NCBI RefSeq assembly: GCF_016624945.1
Contig: NZ_JACVUI010000002.1
Location: 124,001-188,000 of the forward strand
DNA length: 64,000 nucleotides
From: Acinetobacter sp. S54
Lineage (GTDB): Bacteria; Pseudomonadota; Gammaproteobacteria; Pseudomonadales; Moraxellaceae
Direction: 5' to 3'
Shown here: positions 45,284 to 55,116 of the stretch, in pieces
Position numbering within the stretch: position 1 is the first letter of the stretch
Layout of the letters: each line of letters starts with the position of its first letter
Notes under the pieces: model-generated
Told to the model about the DNA's origin: nothing
The model's input: the letters and a program-made list of their open reading frames with translations, nothing else
Database searches by the model: none
Program-made: the position numbers and the translations under genes

Positions 45284-45895
45284 ATGCCAGAATTTTTTTT
45301 CAGCTATGACTTGATGCCTTTTCATTTAAGTGTGGTTGCTTTAATTCTGTTAAGTATGGCAGAAACTATCGGCATTTATATAGGTATCCGTCCCAGCAAT
45401 TTGATCCGAAAGATTTCTCCAAACTGGCTGGTCTATTCACCACTGCTGAATGTCAAATTTTCAAAAGTTCTTATTTTAGTTTTTTTACTGATTAATTTCA
45501 GTTTTGCCGGTTATTTTTTGCAGCTTGCTTTTTTTGCCAGGCAGCATAGTTTTGTTTCCCCCTTCTACCTGATCCTGCCTGCTTTTATTATTGCCATATT
45601 TTTCACTGTATTCATGATTCACTGTCTGGATCAAGTAATTAAACCGCAACTTGAGCATCATCATACTAGCCTGTTGGGCCGACTCGCAACAATCTCTAGC
45701 GGAAATGCCCGCCCAGGTTTTTCTGCACAAGCTCGCATCCGGGACGAATTTGGTCAAATTCATTATGTTCAAGTTGAACCAGAATTTGGCGAATTAGAAT
45801 TTCGCTCGCAAGTTATTCTTATCCGTTTCAAACAAACACATTACATTGCCAAAAAAATTGCCGTATCAAATCACTTATTTACACCACAACAATAA
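45284..45895 (+). CDS. YqiJ-like membrane protein with OB-fold tail
   Basis: A 203-aa protein with about three membrane helices in residues 15-120 and a soluble C-terminal OB-like domain (LGRLATISSGNARPGFSAQARIRDEFGQIHYVQVEPE). This arrangement matches YqiJ/DUF1449. Family members associate with flotillin-like proteins, none of which is seen here. It is the third gene of the kinase-Rieske unit. Confidence 0.75.
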   Translation: MPEFFFSYDLMPFHLSVVALILLSMAETIGIYIGIRPSNLIRKISPNWLVYSPLLNVKFSKVLILVFLLINFSFAGYFLQLAFFARQHSFVSPFYLILPAFIIAIFFTVFMIHCLDQVIKPQLEHHHTSLLGRLATISSGNARPGFSAQARIRDEFGQIHYVQVEPEFGELEFRSQVILIRFKQTHYIAKKIAVSNHLFTPQQ

Positions 45896-46287
45896 TCATG
45901 TATATATTTTGATCAACAAGAAAAGCTCACATAGGATAATTCAAACCCAAAGAGTAAATTATAAAATTAAAATTTTATCTACCAAAACATGATATCACTA
46001 TAATCCGAGCTTTTTTGTAGGTTATTTAAATTCGTCTAAAACTTAATTATTAGCATTTTAGTTGGTTTTACAACTTTAAATACAACTGTTTTAGTCTGGT
46101 TTATTTTTACTTAAATACAAGTGTTTTAATATACTTTATATTATTTTATTAAGAGTAAAATTTTTTAATTCAAACCATTGATTTTAATGAATTTAATAAT
46201 ATATTTTTATTTTAATTGTTTTTGTTGTTTATTTTTTTAATGATGTCATGAATAATATGTATTATTCAGTCCAATAGGCTTGTATAT
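45896..46287. promoter_or_regulatory. Highly AT-rich control region upstream of the cyd operon
   Basis: A 392-base gap of extreme AT content, presumably holding the oxygen-responsive promoter of the cyd operon. I see no obvious Fnr-type site (TTGAT-N4-ATCAA) and no ORF. Confidence 0.5.
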
Positions 46288-46479
46288 ATGAGCTTGGTGA
46301 AAAAAGATTTTAATCGACGCTTAGTTAAAGAAATTACAATCATATTAATAATTAAGATTGTTCTTTTACTAACAATCAAACACATCTGGTTTGATGCCCC
46401 TACTATTCCCAAAGATTTTGACAATCAAGTTGCCGAGCATATTGCTGGCACAAATTCCCAAATCAAGGAGACACGTTGA
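46288..46479 (+). CDS. cydP: CydP, small cytochrome bd accessory subunit
   Basis: A 63-aa protein with one membrane helix ([20 protein letters not shown]) and a short C-terminal tail ([20 protein letters not shown]), matching the CydP/cytochrome oxidase small subunit family found just before cydA in gamma-proteobacteria. It ends overlapping the cydA start codon. Likely helps assembly or stability of the oxidase. Confidence 0.85.
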   Translation: MSLVKKDFNRRLVKEITIILIIKIVLLLTIKHIWFDAPTIPKDFDNQVAEHIAGTNSQIKETR

Positions 46480-48065
46480 TGATTTCTGAAAGCGTGGTCG
46501 ATCTTTCGCGGTTCCAGTTCGCTATGACCGCAATGTATCACTTCATTTTTGTTCCACTGACTTTAGGTCTGGCTTTTCTACTTGCCATTATGGAAACGAC
46601 GTACGTCATTTCAGGTAAAGAAATTTATAAAGACATGACCAAATTCTGGGGAAAACTTTTCGGTATCAACTTTGCTTTAGGTGTAACAACTGGCCTAACC
46701 ATGGAGTTCCAGTTCGGTACAAATTGGGCTTACTACTCGCATTATGTGGGAGACATTTTTGGTGCGCCACTCGCAATTGAAGGCTTAATGGCTTTCTTCT
46801 TAGAATCAACTTTTATTGGTTTATTCTTTTTTGGATGGGATCGTCTATCTAAAGTACAGCATTTGGGTGTAACTTGGTTAGTAGCCATTGGTTCGAACAT
46901 GTCAGCCTTGTGGATTTTGGTCGCAAATGGTTGGATGCAAAACCCCGTTGGTGCTGCATTTAACTATGAAACCATGCGTATGGAACTCACCGATTTTGCT
47001 GCATTGATTTTTAATCCTGTCGCTCAAGTCAAATTCGTACATACTGTTTCTGCAGGTTACGTCACTGGTGCAATTTTCGTATTGGCCATTTCTAGTTACT
47101 ACTTATTGAAAAAACGTGATCTACCATTTGCACGTCGTTCCTTTGCAATCGCAGCAGTTTTCGGTTTGGCATCGACCCTGTCTGTTATCTTACTAGGTGA
47201 TGAATCAGGTTACGAGCTAGGCGATGTTCAAAAAGCGAAACTTGCCGCTATTGAGTCGGAATGGGAAACTCAGCCAGCCCCTGCAAGTTTCACTTTATTT
47301 GGTATTCCAAATCAGCAAGAAATGCGAACTGACTATGCCATTAAAATCCCTTATGCACTGGGCTTAATTGCAACACGTTCAACTGACAAGCAAGTCACAG
47401 GTATTACCGACTTGATGAAAGAACATGAACTGCGCATTCGTAATGGTATGGTCGCCTATAGTGAACTTGAAAAACTTCGCGCTGGTGATAGATCTCCAGA
47501 ACTGCTCAATTCATTTAAAGAAAATCAAAAAGATTTGGGCTATGGTTTGTTATTGAAAAAATATACAGACAATGTCACAGATGCAACTGAGTCAAACATT
47601 CAGTCCGCTGTAAAAGACAGTATTCCTAATGTCACTGCGCTGTTCTTTACTTTCCGTATCATGGTCGCTTGTGGTTTCCTTATGCTACTGCTATTTATTT
47701 TGGCAGCATGGTCTGTGGCTAAACGTAATGCTGAAGAGAAACCATGGTTACTTAAGTTTGCATTATTTGCTTTACCTTTGCCGTGGATTGCAGCCCAAAC
47801 TGGTTGGTATGTTGCAGAAGGTGGACGTCAACCATGGACGATTGGTGAGGTCTTACCAACCCATTTATCTGCTTCAAGCTTAAGTACAGGAGATGTTTGG
47901 GGTTCAATTATCGCACTTGCAGCGTTTTATACAGTACTACTCATTATTGAAATGTACTTAATGATCAAGTTCGCACGTTTGGGTCCAAGCTCACTTCATA
48001 CTGGTAAATACCATTTTGAACAACAAGAAAACTCGAATATGGTGGCTGGGGAGGCTCAATCATGA
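46479..48065 (+). CDS. cydA: Cytochrome bd ubiquinol oxidase subunit I
   Basis: A 528-aa inner-membrane subunit carrying hemes b558, b595 and d. Start ATG 46479, eight bases after AAGGAG. Heme ligand histidine near the start ([13 protein letters not shown]), the long Q-loop around residue 240-330, and the [14 protein letters not shown] signature are present. A high-affinity terminal oxidase that reduces O2 at low oxygen. Overlaps cydB by 4 bases. Confidence 0.95.
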   Translation: MISESVVDLSRFQFAMTAMYHFIFVPLTLGLAFLLAIMETTYVISGKEIYKDMTKFWGKLFGINFALGVTTGLTMEFQFGTNWAYYSHYVGDIFGAPLAIEGLMAFFLESTFIGLFFFGWDRLSKVQHLGVTWLVAIGSNMSALWILVANGWMQNPVGAAFNYETMRMELTDFAALIFNPVAQVKFVHTVSAGYVTGAIFVLAISSYYLLKKRDLPFARRSFAIAAVFGLASTLSVILLGDESGYELGDVQKAKLAAIESEWETQPAPASFTLFGIPNQQEMRTDYAIKIPYALGLIATRSTDKQVTGITDLMKEHELRIRNGMVAYSELEKLRAGDRSPELLNSFKENQKDLGYGLLLKKYTDNVTDATESNIQSAVKDSIPNVTALFFTFRIMVACGFLMLLLFILAAWSVAKRNAEEKPWLLKFALFALPLPWIAAQTGWYVAEGGRQPWTIGEVLPTHLSASSLSTGDVWGSIIALAAFYTVLLIIEMYLMIKFARLGPSSLHTGKYHFEQQENSNMVAGEAQS

Positions 48066-49207
48066 TCGAATATGAACTCCTAAAAATTATCTGGTGGGTC
48101 CTGGTCGGAGTACTCTTGATTGGACTTGCCCTAACTGACGGTTTTGATATGGGTGCCATGATACTCATGCCTTTCGTTGGTAAAACCGATAACGAACGTC
48201 GTGTAGCAATCAATACGATTGCTCCACATTGGGATGGTAATCAAGTCTGGTTAATTACCGCAGGTGGTGCAATTTTTGCCGCATGGCCAATGGTATACGC
48301 AGTTGCCTTCTCTGGAATGTACTGGGCTTTATTGTTGGTCTTGTTTGGTCTATTTTTAAGACCTGTCGGTTTTGATTATCGCTCAAAACTTGAAAATACC
48401 AAATGGCGTAAATCATGGGACTGGGGTCTATGTATTGGTAGTTTTGTTCCAGCTCTCGTATTTGGTGTAGCATTCGGTAATATGCTAGTGGGTGTACCTT
48501 TTAGTCTGGATGAAACAGTTCGTTCTCACTATGATGGTAGTTTCTTTGCGCTGCTTAATCCATTTTCTGTAGTCTGTGGTTTAGTCAGCGTCACCATGCT
48601 GTGCGCACACGGGGGCGCATGGTTAATGCTCCGTACAGATGGGGATTTGCATCGTCGTGCAGCAAAAGCAACACAAATTATGGCGCTTGTATATTTAGTC
48701 TGTTTTATTGCAGCTGGCGCATGGCTATATTTGGGTAATATTGAAGGTTATACGCTTGCGCAACCATTCAATACCAATGGCGTAGCAAACCCTCTAGCAA
48801 AAGAAGTAATTACCCATGGTAACCATGGCTGGCTAAACAACTATAGCCAATACCCAATTACTATGATTGCCCCTATTTTAGGTATTCTCGGTGGTCTAAT
48901 TGCTCTATTTGCATCTGGTAAAAATAAAGCTGGTTTTAGTTTTATGGGTTCTGCTTTAGCCGTTGTTGGAACAATTCTTACTGCTGGTTTCGCATTATTC
49001 CCGTTCTTAATGCCATCTAGTATCAATCCTGTTTCTAGCCTCACGATGTGGGATGCCGTTTCAAGCCATAAAACACTAGGGGTTATGACGGTTGCTGCAT
49101 GTATTTTTGTGCCAATCATATTAAGTTATACATGCTGGTGCTACTATAAAATGTGGGGCGTTATTACGAGTAAAGACATTCAAGCTAATTCACATAGTTT
49201 GTACTAA
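48062..49207 (+). CDS. cydB: Cytochrome bd ubiquinol oxidase subunit II
   Basis: A 381-aa, eight-helix partner of CydA. Start [29 protein letters not shown] and the later [14 protein letters not shown] are typical. It overlaps the cydA stop by 4 bases (ATGA). Follows the standard order cydA-cydB-cydX. Confidence 0.95.
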   Translation: MIEYELLKIIWWVLVGVLLIGLALTDGFDMGAMILMPFVGKTDNERRVAINTIAPHWDGNQVWLITAGGAIFAAWPMVYAVAFSGMYWALLLVLFGLFLRPVGFDYRSKLENTKWRKSWDWGLCIGSFVPALVFGVAFGNMLVGVPFSLDETVRSHYDGSFFALLNPFSVVCGLVSVTMLCAHGGAWLMLRTDGDLHRRAAKATQIMALVYLVCFIAAGAWLYLGNIEGYTLAQPFNTNGVANPLAKEVITHGNHGWLNNYSQYPITMIAPILGILGGLIALFASGKNKAGFSFMGSALAVVGTILTAGFALFPFLMPSSINPVSSLTMWDAVSSHKTLGVMTVAACIFVPIILSYTCWCYYKMWGVITSKDIQANSHSLY

Positions 49208-49226
49208 GGTGACGAGGAGAATAAAT

Positions 49227-49328
49227 ATGTGGTATTTCGCATGGATTCTTGGAATATTAATGGCTTGTTTTGCAGGTGTTCTAAGCGCTCTTTATATTGA
49301 GCACCATCAAAATCTGGATGAGGAATAA
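49227..49328 (+). CDS. cydX: CydX, small cytochrome bd subunit
   Basis: A 33-aa protein, too short for usual gene calls. The start ATG follows GAGGAGA. Sequence MWYFAWILGILMACFAG followed by an ending ALYIEHHQ matches the CydX/CbdX family, a single-helix subunit needed for stable heme d in CydAB. It sits between cydB and ybgE, the expected place. Confidence 0.92.
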   Translation: MWYFAWILGILMACFAGVLSALYIEHHQNLDEE

Positions 49329-49332
49329 CATC

Positions 49333-49629
49333 ATGGCAGAAGCAATGACAACAGCAAAGAGAAGTAAAGCGCAAACATTTGCGATGGCAGTTTCATTTTT
49401 GTTGGCGTTGCCACTTGCGGCTGTTTTGTTAGTTCACCCTGCCATGATGCTTGATGCGAATGGTCATTATAATCATAGTGTACTTATGCTGGTCATGTTA
49501 GGAATCTCTGGCGGCTTTATTCATGGAGTCGGATATATTCCTCAATTCTGGTTATGGAAATGGTTATTTAGTCCATATATCGCATGGCCATTCATGTTAA
49601 TTGGTTACTATTTGTGGTTTGTTAAATAG
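49333..49629 (+). CDS. ybgE: Cyd operon membrane protein YbgE
   Basis: A 98-aa membrane protein with three helices (SFLLALPLAAVLLVHP, LMLVMLGISGGFIHG, PFMLIGYYLWF), the YbgE family that closes many cyd operons. GAGGA lies 9 bases before ATG 49333. Role in the oxidase unknown. Confidence 0.85.
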   Translation: MAEAMTTAKRSKAQTFAMAVSFLLALPLAAVLLVHPAMMLDANGHYNHSVLMLVMLGISGGFIHGVGYIPQFWLWKWLFSPYIAWPFMLIGYYLWFVK

Positions 49630-49644
49630 CCACTTATTAAATAA

Positions 49645-49671
49645 AAAACCTCCGAAATTCGGAGGTTTTTT
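49645..49671. terminator. Bidirectional terminator after cyd operon
   Basis: AAACCTCCGAA-A-TTCGGAGGTTT with flanking A and T runs. Confidence 0.85.
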
Positions 49672-49697
49672 ATAGCTATCAAGATATATTGCTGATA

Positions 49698-51920
49698 TTA
49701 CCAAGTATAAGTTAGCCCTAATCGAAAACTTCTTGGAGTTCCATAGTAGCTATTACCTATAGTAGTGTAATAATTTTTATCGAATAAATTAGCAATATTT
49801 AAATTACCACTTAGATTTTGATTAAATTTATAACGTGCCATAAGATCCACTAAAGCATATGAACCTTGGTCGAGCTTAACTTTATTTGGTCCAGAATCAA
49901 GTTTATATATTTCACTTTGCCAACGTACTCCACCCCCTATTTGCAATGATTTATCCAAATAAGGTAAAACATACGTAGTAAAAATTCTGGCTGTGGTTTG
50001 AGGTACGTCTGTATTAATCCTCTGATCATCACTATCACGCGATATATTCCGTGAAAAACTGGTAGAAACCTGCCATTCTGGTAGTATTTGACCACTTACC
50101 TCAAATTCTATCCCTTTACTTTCTGTACCACTTAAAGCTTCATAAAGAGTTTCACCATTTGAATTTGTTAGTGGATCCCCATTTTCATCATATAAAGCCG
50201 ATGCGACATTATCCTGTTTGGTTTTATATACCGCAGCTGCAATATTTAGCATATTGTCATAAAAAGCACCTTTTAAACCAATTTCTGTACTTTTGCCTTC
50301 TAGAGGATCCAGCATTTGGTTATTTATGTTTTTATAGTTTTGTGGCTGAAAAATTGTCGTATAACTTGAATAGATTGACCAATAATCATTAATGTCGAAA
50401 ACCAATCCCACATATGGAGTTACTTCACCTGTTTCATGTCGCTTATCTCTGGTTGTCGTTGAGTCTGCATAACTATAATCAATATTATCAGTTTTCCAAT
50501 CCTCTACACGTGCCCCTGTAAGTAAAGAAAGCTTTTTATGTAGTTGAAATTTAAAAGCAGCGTAAGCAGAGTAATCTTTGACTTCTTGTGAATACCAGCC
50601 TGTAGCTACTAAATCAGGACGTGAGATTTGTGTAGCATTCCATTCATAGATATTGTTTACAGTAGTATTCCAATTAGGGTCACTTGTAGTATTCCAGCTA
50701 TAGGCCTGTCTTTTATCATTTTTATTTTGGGCCAAAGTTGTGCCTAGAACTGCTTGATGCTCTAAGCCGAATAATTCAAATTTACCATTTAATGACGTCG
50801 AAAACACATCCTGTATCGGTCTATAGTCCCAACGACTTGCCCACAATTTTAATCCACTGCCCGTTGTTTTATTTGGCGTACCTAATACATAACCGATCAA
50901 TTCATCTGAATCTGTAATTACTCGGGAAAGTGTACTTTTTAGTGTCCAGTTCTCGTTAAAATTATGCTCAAGATCTAAATATAGCCCTGTATTTTCTCGA
51001 TTGGAATATGCCCAGTCTGCTCCCGCCGTAGCTGAACGAGCCCATGATGTTTTTGTTCCATCAGAAAACCATGCAGGTAAACCACCTCGTGAAGAACCAT
51101 CCAAGTCAATTGCCGAATGATTAAAAGCAAAGCTCAGCTTGGTTTTATCACCAATATCCCCTTCAACCACCCCATAAATAACTTTTCTATCCTCACTCAG
51201 ATTATTGATATAACTATCGTTTTTTTGAACGGCCATAATTAAACGACCACGAATTGAACCATCTTCATTTAAAGGTGAAGATACATCTGTTTCAACACGA
51301 CCAAAGTCCCAACTACCACCAGTCACATTTATACTTGCATATTGCGTCGGCAAAGGTTTCTTTTTAACCAGATTAATGCTTGCACTAGGTGAACCAGCGC
51401 CAGTCATGAGGCCACTTGCCCCTCGGATGACTTCAACTCTGTCAAAAATAGCCATATCTTGACTTTGATAAATACTGTCATAAGAGCTAAGCTGTTTTAC
51501 ACCATCTAACAGATAATTATTTATTGTAAAACCACGTGAATAAATGGGTGAAGAATCTGAACCATACCCTCCCGATGAGCTCACGCTTAAACCAGCCGCA
51601 ATTGATGCAACATCCATAAGCTGGGTAAGTCCTTGATCCTTCATCTGTTGCTGCGTATAAACACTGACCATTTGAGGCGTTTCTTTTAATGATAGTGCCA
51701 AGCCAGTGGCTGCAGATGTTACCGGTGTTGTATAGGAACCAGTCCCTTCAGTTGTCTCACTTTTTTGGTTTTCAGCTTTAACTATAATGGTAGGGAGTTG
51801 CTGCGCCTCTTCTGTTGAATCATTTGTCTGACTTGCATTTGCTGCATATAAATGCATGGATGAAGCCGAGAGCAAAAGTATTTGAATGGTATAACTCAAA
51901 TAGCTGATTTTAAAATCCAT
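49698..51920 (-). CDS. TonB-dependent siderophore receptor
   Basis: A 740-aa outer-membrane receptor. Signal peptide to about residue 28; a TonB-box-like segment (QLPTIIVKAENQ) follows. Plug domain residues 70-190 (EVIRGASGLMTGAGSPSASINLVKKKP) and a 22-strand barrel ending in aromatic W (LGLTYTW). It belongs to the FpvA/FhuE-type siderophore class; no N-terminal signalling domain is present. Exact siderophore unknown. A Fur-type site lies just upstream. Confidence 0.88.
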   Translation of the reverse strand: MDFKISYLSYTIQILLLSASSMHLYAANASQTNDSTEEAQQLPTIIVKAENQKSETTEGTGSYTTPVTSAATGLALSLKETPQMVSVYTQQQMKDQGLTQLMDVASIAAGLSVSSSGGYGSDSSPIYSRGFTINNYLLDGVKQLSSYDSIYQSQDMAIFDRVEVIRGASGLMTGAGSPSASINLVKKKPLPTQYASINVTGGSWDFGRVETDVSSPLNEDGSIRGRLIMAVQKNDSYINNLSEDRKVIYGVVEGDIGDKTKLSFAFNHSAIDLDGSSRGGLPAWFSDGTKTSWARSATAGADWAYSNRENTGLYLDLEHNFNENWTLKSTLSRVITDSDELIGYVLGTPNKTTGSGLKLWASRWDYRPIQDVFSTSLNGKFELFGLEHQAVLGTTLAQNKNDKRQAYSWNTTSDPNWNTTVNNIYEWNATQISRPDLVATGWYSQEVKDYSAYAAFKFQLHKKLSLLTGARVEDWKTDNIDYSYADSTTTRDKRHETGEVTPYVGLVFDINDYWSIYSSYTTIFQPQNYKNINNQMLDPLEGKSTEIGLKGAFYDNMLNIAAAVYKTKQDNVASALYDENGDPLTNSNGETLYEALSGTESKGIEFEVSGQILPEWQVSTSFSRNISRDSDDQRINTDVPQTTARIFTTYVLPYLDKSLQIGGGVRWQSEIYKLDSGPNKVKLDQGSYALVDLMARYKFNQNLSGNLNIANLFDKNYYTTIGNSYYGTPRSFRLGLTYTW

Positions 51921-51936
51921 AACAACCCCACACCAA

Positions 51937-51955
51937 ACAAATGAAACTCATTATC
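51937..51955 (-). promoter_or_regulatory. Fur box upstream of the siderophore receptor
   Basis: On the minus strand GATAATGAGTTTCATTTGT agrees at 13 of 19 positions with the Fur consensus GATAATGATAATCATTATC. It lies 17 bases before the receptor start, so iron should repress the gene. Confidence 0.6.
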
Positions 51956-52058
51956 GTTATTATTATTAATTTAACAAATTATAAATACTGATTTATTTTA
52001 TAAGTATAAGTTCTAAAATAGAATAGGTCAGTATTTAACCTATTCCTTATTCTTCAAA

Positions 52059-52742
52059 TTAATTCGTTTGTCCAGCCAACCATGCCATAAATTTTTGACG
52101 TTCCACTTTTGAGGATTTTTGCCATAACTCAACTAATTGTTGATCATGAGTTTTCCCAGCACTAACGGTCTGAGTCGTTACAATTGTAGAAGGAATATCT
52201 ACTGTTTCTTTAACTGTTGCTGCTTGAGCAGTATACACGGGCGCGGGTTGATTGGCTGGTGCAGATTTATTTTGTGTTAAATCATAAGCTTTGCCAAAAA
52301 GTCCTCTGTTAAACCAAGGCTTAGCTTCTGTATTTGCCCCTGTTTGTCGTACAAGTAACTGATGGCTAGCATTATAAAGGCCAATGGTCGGTTGTTCGGC
52401 ATACTTCTTTGCGTCTTCAAAATTTGCAGGTGCATTCAGCAAATCCAGTTTATAGCTTGCCCCGTCTTTTAAAGGCGGTGTTTTCAAGGTCACAATTCCT
52501 GATTTTACAATATCGTGCTCCCCATCCAGATGCTGAAAAAACTCTTGATAACGAACACTAATACTTATTTCACCCGCATCAACTTTATAAGCATTTTCTT
52601 TTTGGCGCAATAAACCTGAATTCACCTCTTGGTCATTAACCGCAAGTATCACGATTTCCTCTGGTGCTGTAATCGTAGCAGCAGCAAAAACAGAACTGCT
52701 TAAACATAAACTTAATGCTGCGAGGGTGAACTTTAAAGTCAT
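52059..52742 (-). CDS. DUF2057 (YccT-like) exported protein
   Basis: A 227-aa protein with a signal peptide (residues 1-20, FA|AATITA) and the DUF2057 layout: beta-strand-rich body with YKVDAGEISISVRYQEFFQ and GASYKLDLLNAP. The C-terminus has a helical KSSKVERQKFMAWL part. Function in the envelope is unknown; relatives are found in many enterobacteria. Confidence 0.82.
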   Translation of the reverse strand: MTLKFTLAALSLCLSSSVFAAATITAPEEIVILAVNDQEVNSGLLRQKENAYKVDAGEISISVRYQEFFQHLDGEHDIVKSGIVTLKTPPLKDGASYKLDLLNAPANFEDAKKYAEQPTIGLYNASHQLLVRQTGANTEAKPWFNRGLFGKAYDLTQNKSAPANQPAPVYTAQAATVKETVDIPSTIVTTQTVSAGKTHDQQLVELWQKSSKVERQKFMAWLAGQTN

Positions 52743-52920
52743 TGTCGGATTTCTCTATTCATTTTTCAAATCATGAGCACTATGCAGTGCAGTTGTGACA
52801 ATTTTATGACAAATATTTCAATAATTTTACTAAGTTATTCAATTTTTTAATGATATTTAAATGAATAAAAAAGAAATTAGGCTATGTTTACACATTTCAT
52901 TTGAAATACTTAAGTATAAA

Positions 52921-52944
52921 AAAGAGCGCATAAATGCACTCTTT
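52921..52944 (-). terminator. Terminator after the nitroreductase gene
   Basis: Minus strand AAAGAG(T)GCA-TTTA-TGC(G)CTCTTT, an imperfect 9-bp stem followed by a T run. Confidence 0.75.
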
Positions 52945-52965
52945 ATTTACAAAATAAATTTAAAC

Positions 52966-53562
52966 TTAGTTAAACGTTTTGAAGCGTACATCATCGCTTA
53001 TGTAATCTTTATCACCTGCTGGCGCTTCAATTGAACCAAATACTAACTGGGCACGAAGTTTCCAGTTATGCGGGATCTCAAAAGCTTCTGCAACTTCATC
53101 ATCAACAATTGGATTGTAGTGTTGAAGTGACGCGCCTACATTATGTTCTGCCAAAGCCGTCCAAGCAGCAAATTGAGCAATCGCAGTTGAATGTTCAGAC
53201 CAAACTGGAAAGTTATCCGCATATAATGCGAATTGCTCTTGCAGACCTTTGATAACAGCCTGATCTTCATAAAATAATGCCGTACCAAAACCAGCAGAGA
53301 AGCTATCAAGTTTGCCACTTGTTGCAGCAAATGCAGTTTCTGGAACAATTTTTCTTAAAGTTTCACGAACAATTTCCCAAAATTTATGATGAGAATCACC
53401 AAACAAGATCACTACACGTGAAGATTGTGAGTTAAATGAAGATGGGCTATGTTTTACCGCATCTTTGATGATTTGCTCAATCTCAGCTTGCTCTAATGCA
53501 ACATTTTTTCCGATTGCATAGATACTACGACGATTTTTAATTTTATCTAAGAACGATGTCAT
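52966..53562 (-). CDS. Nitroreductase family protein
   Basis: A 198-aa FMN-dependent oxidoreductase of the small HBN1/YdgI-type nitroreductase family. FMN-binding region RRSIYAIG near residue 12, SPSSFNSQSSRVVIL near 39, and ASLQHYN near 140. Likely reduces nitro-compounds or quinones. Stands alone between two terminators. Confidence 0.85.
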   Translation of the reverse strand: MTSFLDKIKNRRSIYAIGKNVALEQAEIEQIIKDAVKHSPSSFNSQSSRVVILFGDSHHKFWEIVRETLRKIVPETAFAATSGKLDSFSAGFGTALFYEDQAVIKGLQEQFALYADNFPVWSEHSTAIAQFAAWTALAEHNVGASLQHYNPIVDDEVAEAFEIPHNWKLRAQLVFGSIEAPAGDKDYISDDVRFKTFN

Positions 53563-53714
53563 TTGTTATATCCTGTGTGTGCATTTGACCTGAAGGTCGT
53601 GATCTGGAATAGGTATAAGTCTATGCATCTCTTATGGCGTATTCATTACTAATTTTATTACATACTGTTTTATTTTTAGAACAATTGGGCTGTTTTAAAA
53701 GTATCAAGAACAAA

Positions 53715-53737
53715 AAACTCCACATATTGTGGAGTTT
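53715..53737 (-). terminator. Terminator after ftsY
   Basis: Minus strand AAACTCCACA-ATA-TGTGGAGTTT with a T run after it. Confidence 0.8.
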
Positions 53738-53753
53738 CAAAACTTAAAACCGC

Positions 53754-54887
53754 TTATTTATCTGTTTCAAATAAAGCTGCTACAAATGATTTTGCCGAAA
53801 ATGGACGCAAATCATCAATTTTTTCACCCACACCGATAAAACGAATAGGTACATGACTACGACTGGCAATATTAAACAGCACACCGCCTTTGGCAGTTCC
53901 GTCCAGTTTGGTAATGGTAATTCCTGTTAAGCCAACTGCCTGATCAAATTCTTGAACCTGATTAATGGCATTTTGTCCTGTACCCGCATCAACAACCAAC
54001 ATAATTTCATGTGGAGCAGTTGCATCAATCTTCTGCATCACACGCTTTACCTTTTTAAGCTCTTCCATCAGGTTACTTTTATTATGTAAACGACCTGCTG
54101 TATCTGCAATAAGTACGTCAATACCTTTAGCACGCGCACTTTCAAAGGCATCAAAAATTACAGATGCACTATCTGCACCGTGCCCCTGAGCCACCACAGC
54201 GATATTATTACGTTCACCCCAAATTTGTAACTGTTCAGTTGCCGCTGCACGGAATGTATCCCCTGCTGCCAGCATAACTTTTTTACCTTCGCCCTGTAAC
54301 CGCTTTGCCAGCTTACCAATCGTAGTGGTTTTACCCACACCATTTACCCCCACCATGAGGATCACGTAAGGGGTTTTATTGGGATCAATATGTAACGGCT
54401 TTACCCGTGGCGCAAGCAAGGCGACCAATTCTTCTTGTAACGCCTTGTAGAGTGAATGTGAATAAATTAAATCACCGCGCGCTGTTCGCTCAGTTAGATT
54501 AGTAATAATGGTTTTGGTAGCATCTACTCCAATATCCGAAACTAGTAGTTGCTCTTCAACCTCTTCTAAAAGCTCATCATCGATCTCTTTACCACCAATC
54601 AAGATATTAACCATACCATCCGCCAAGTTACGGCGTGTTTTGGTTAGTCCGTCCTTCATACGACTAAAGAAACCACCTTTAGAATGAAGTTCATCAGAGT
54701 TTTGACCAGCATCCTGAATATCAGGAGTTTCAGATTCAGCAGCAATAGGTAAAGCGGATTCTTGGGTCTTTACAACCTCATCAATAATTGGGACATTGAT
54801 AGCGGGTAAGTTTGGTAACGTGACATCGTCATCCCCAATGTCAGCATCAATCAAGAATTTATTTTGCATATTCGATTGCTGTTGCAT
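53754..54887 (-). CDS. ftsY: Signal recognition particle receptor FtsY
   Basis: A 377-aa GTPase of the co-translational targeting pathway. The acidic N-terminal A domain (residues 1-75) is typical. NG domain motifs GVNGVGKTTTIGKLA, DTFRAAATEQL, DTAGRL and TKLDGTAKGG are intact. The short A domain is as in other gamma-proteobacteria. Divergent from the M16 pair. Confidence 0.95.
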   Translation of the reverse strand: MQQQSNMQNKFLIDADIGDDDVTLPNLPAINVPIIDEVVKTQESALPIAAESETPDIQDAGQNSDELHSKGGFFSRMKDGLTKTRRNLADGMVNILIGGKEIDDELLEEVEEQLLVSDIGVDATKTIITNLTERTARGDLIYSHSLYKALQEELVALLAPRVKPLHIDPNKTPYVILMVGVNGVGKTTTIGKLAKRLQGEGKKVMLAAGDTFRAAATEQLQIWGERNNIAVVAQGHGADSASVIFDAFESARAKGIDVLIADTAGRLHNKSNLMEELKKVKRVMQKIDATAPHEIMLVVDAGTGQNAINQVQEFDQAVGLTGITITKLDGTAKGGVLFNIASRSHVPIRFIGVGEKIDDLRPFSAKSFVAALFETDK

Positions 54888-55116
54888 ACCGATTCCCTTG
54901 AAAAGCAGCGGGTTAAAAAGAGAGATTTTAGCACAGATTCACTACATTGCCCGACCTTATTCACCCTGCTTTGGTACCTCTCTTAAATATTCAAAACGTC
55001 ATTTTCCAGATGTCCTATTTCAAAAAATAGTGCTTTTTTCAAATAAATAATCTTCACTAAAACACAACAGGATATGCTTGAGTTTAAACGCTATTTTCTT
55101 AAAAATAGACTGAAAT

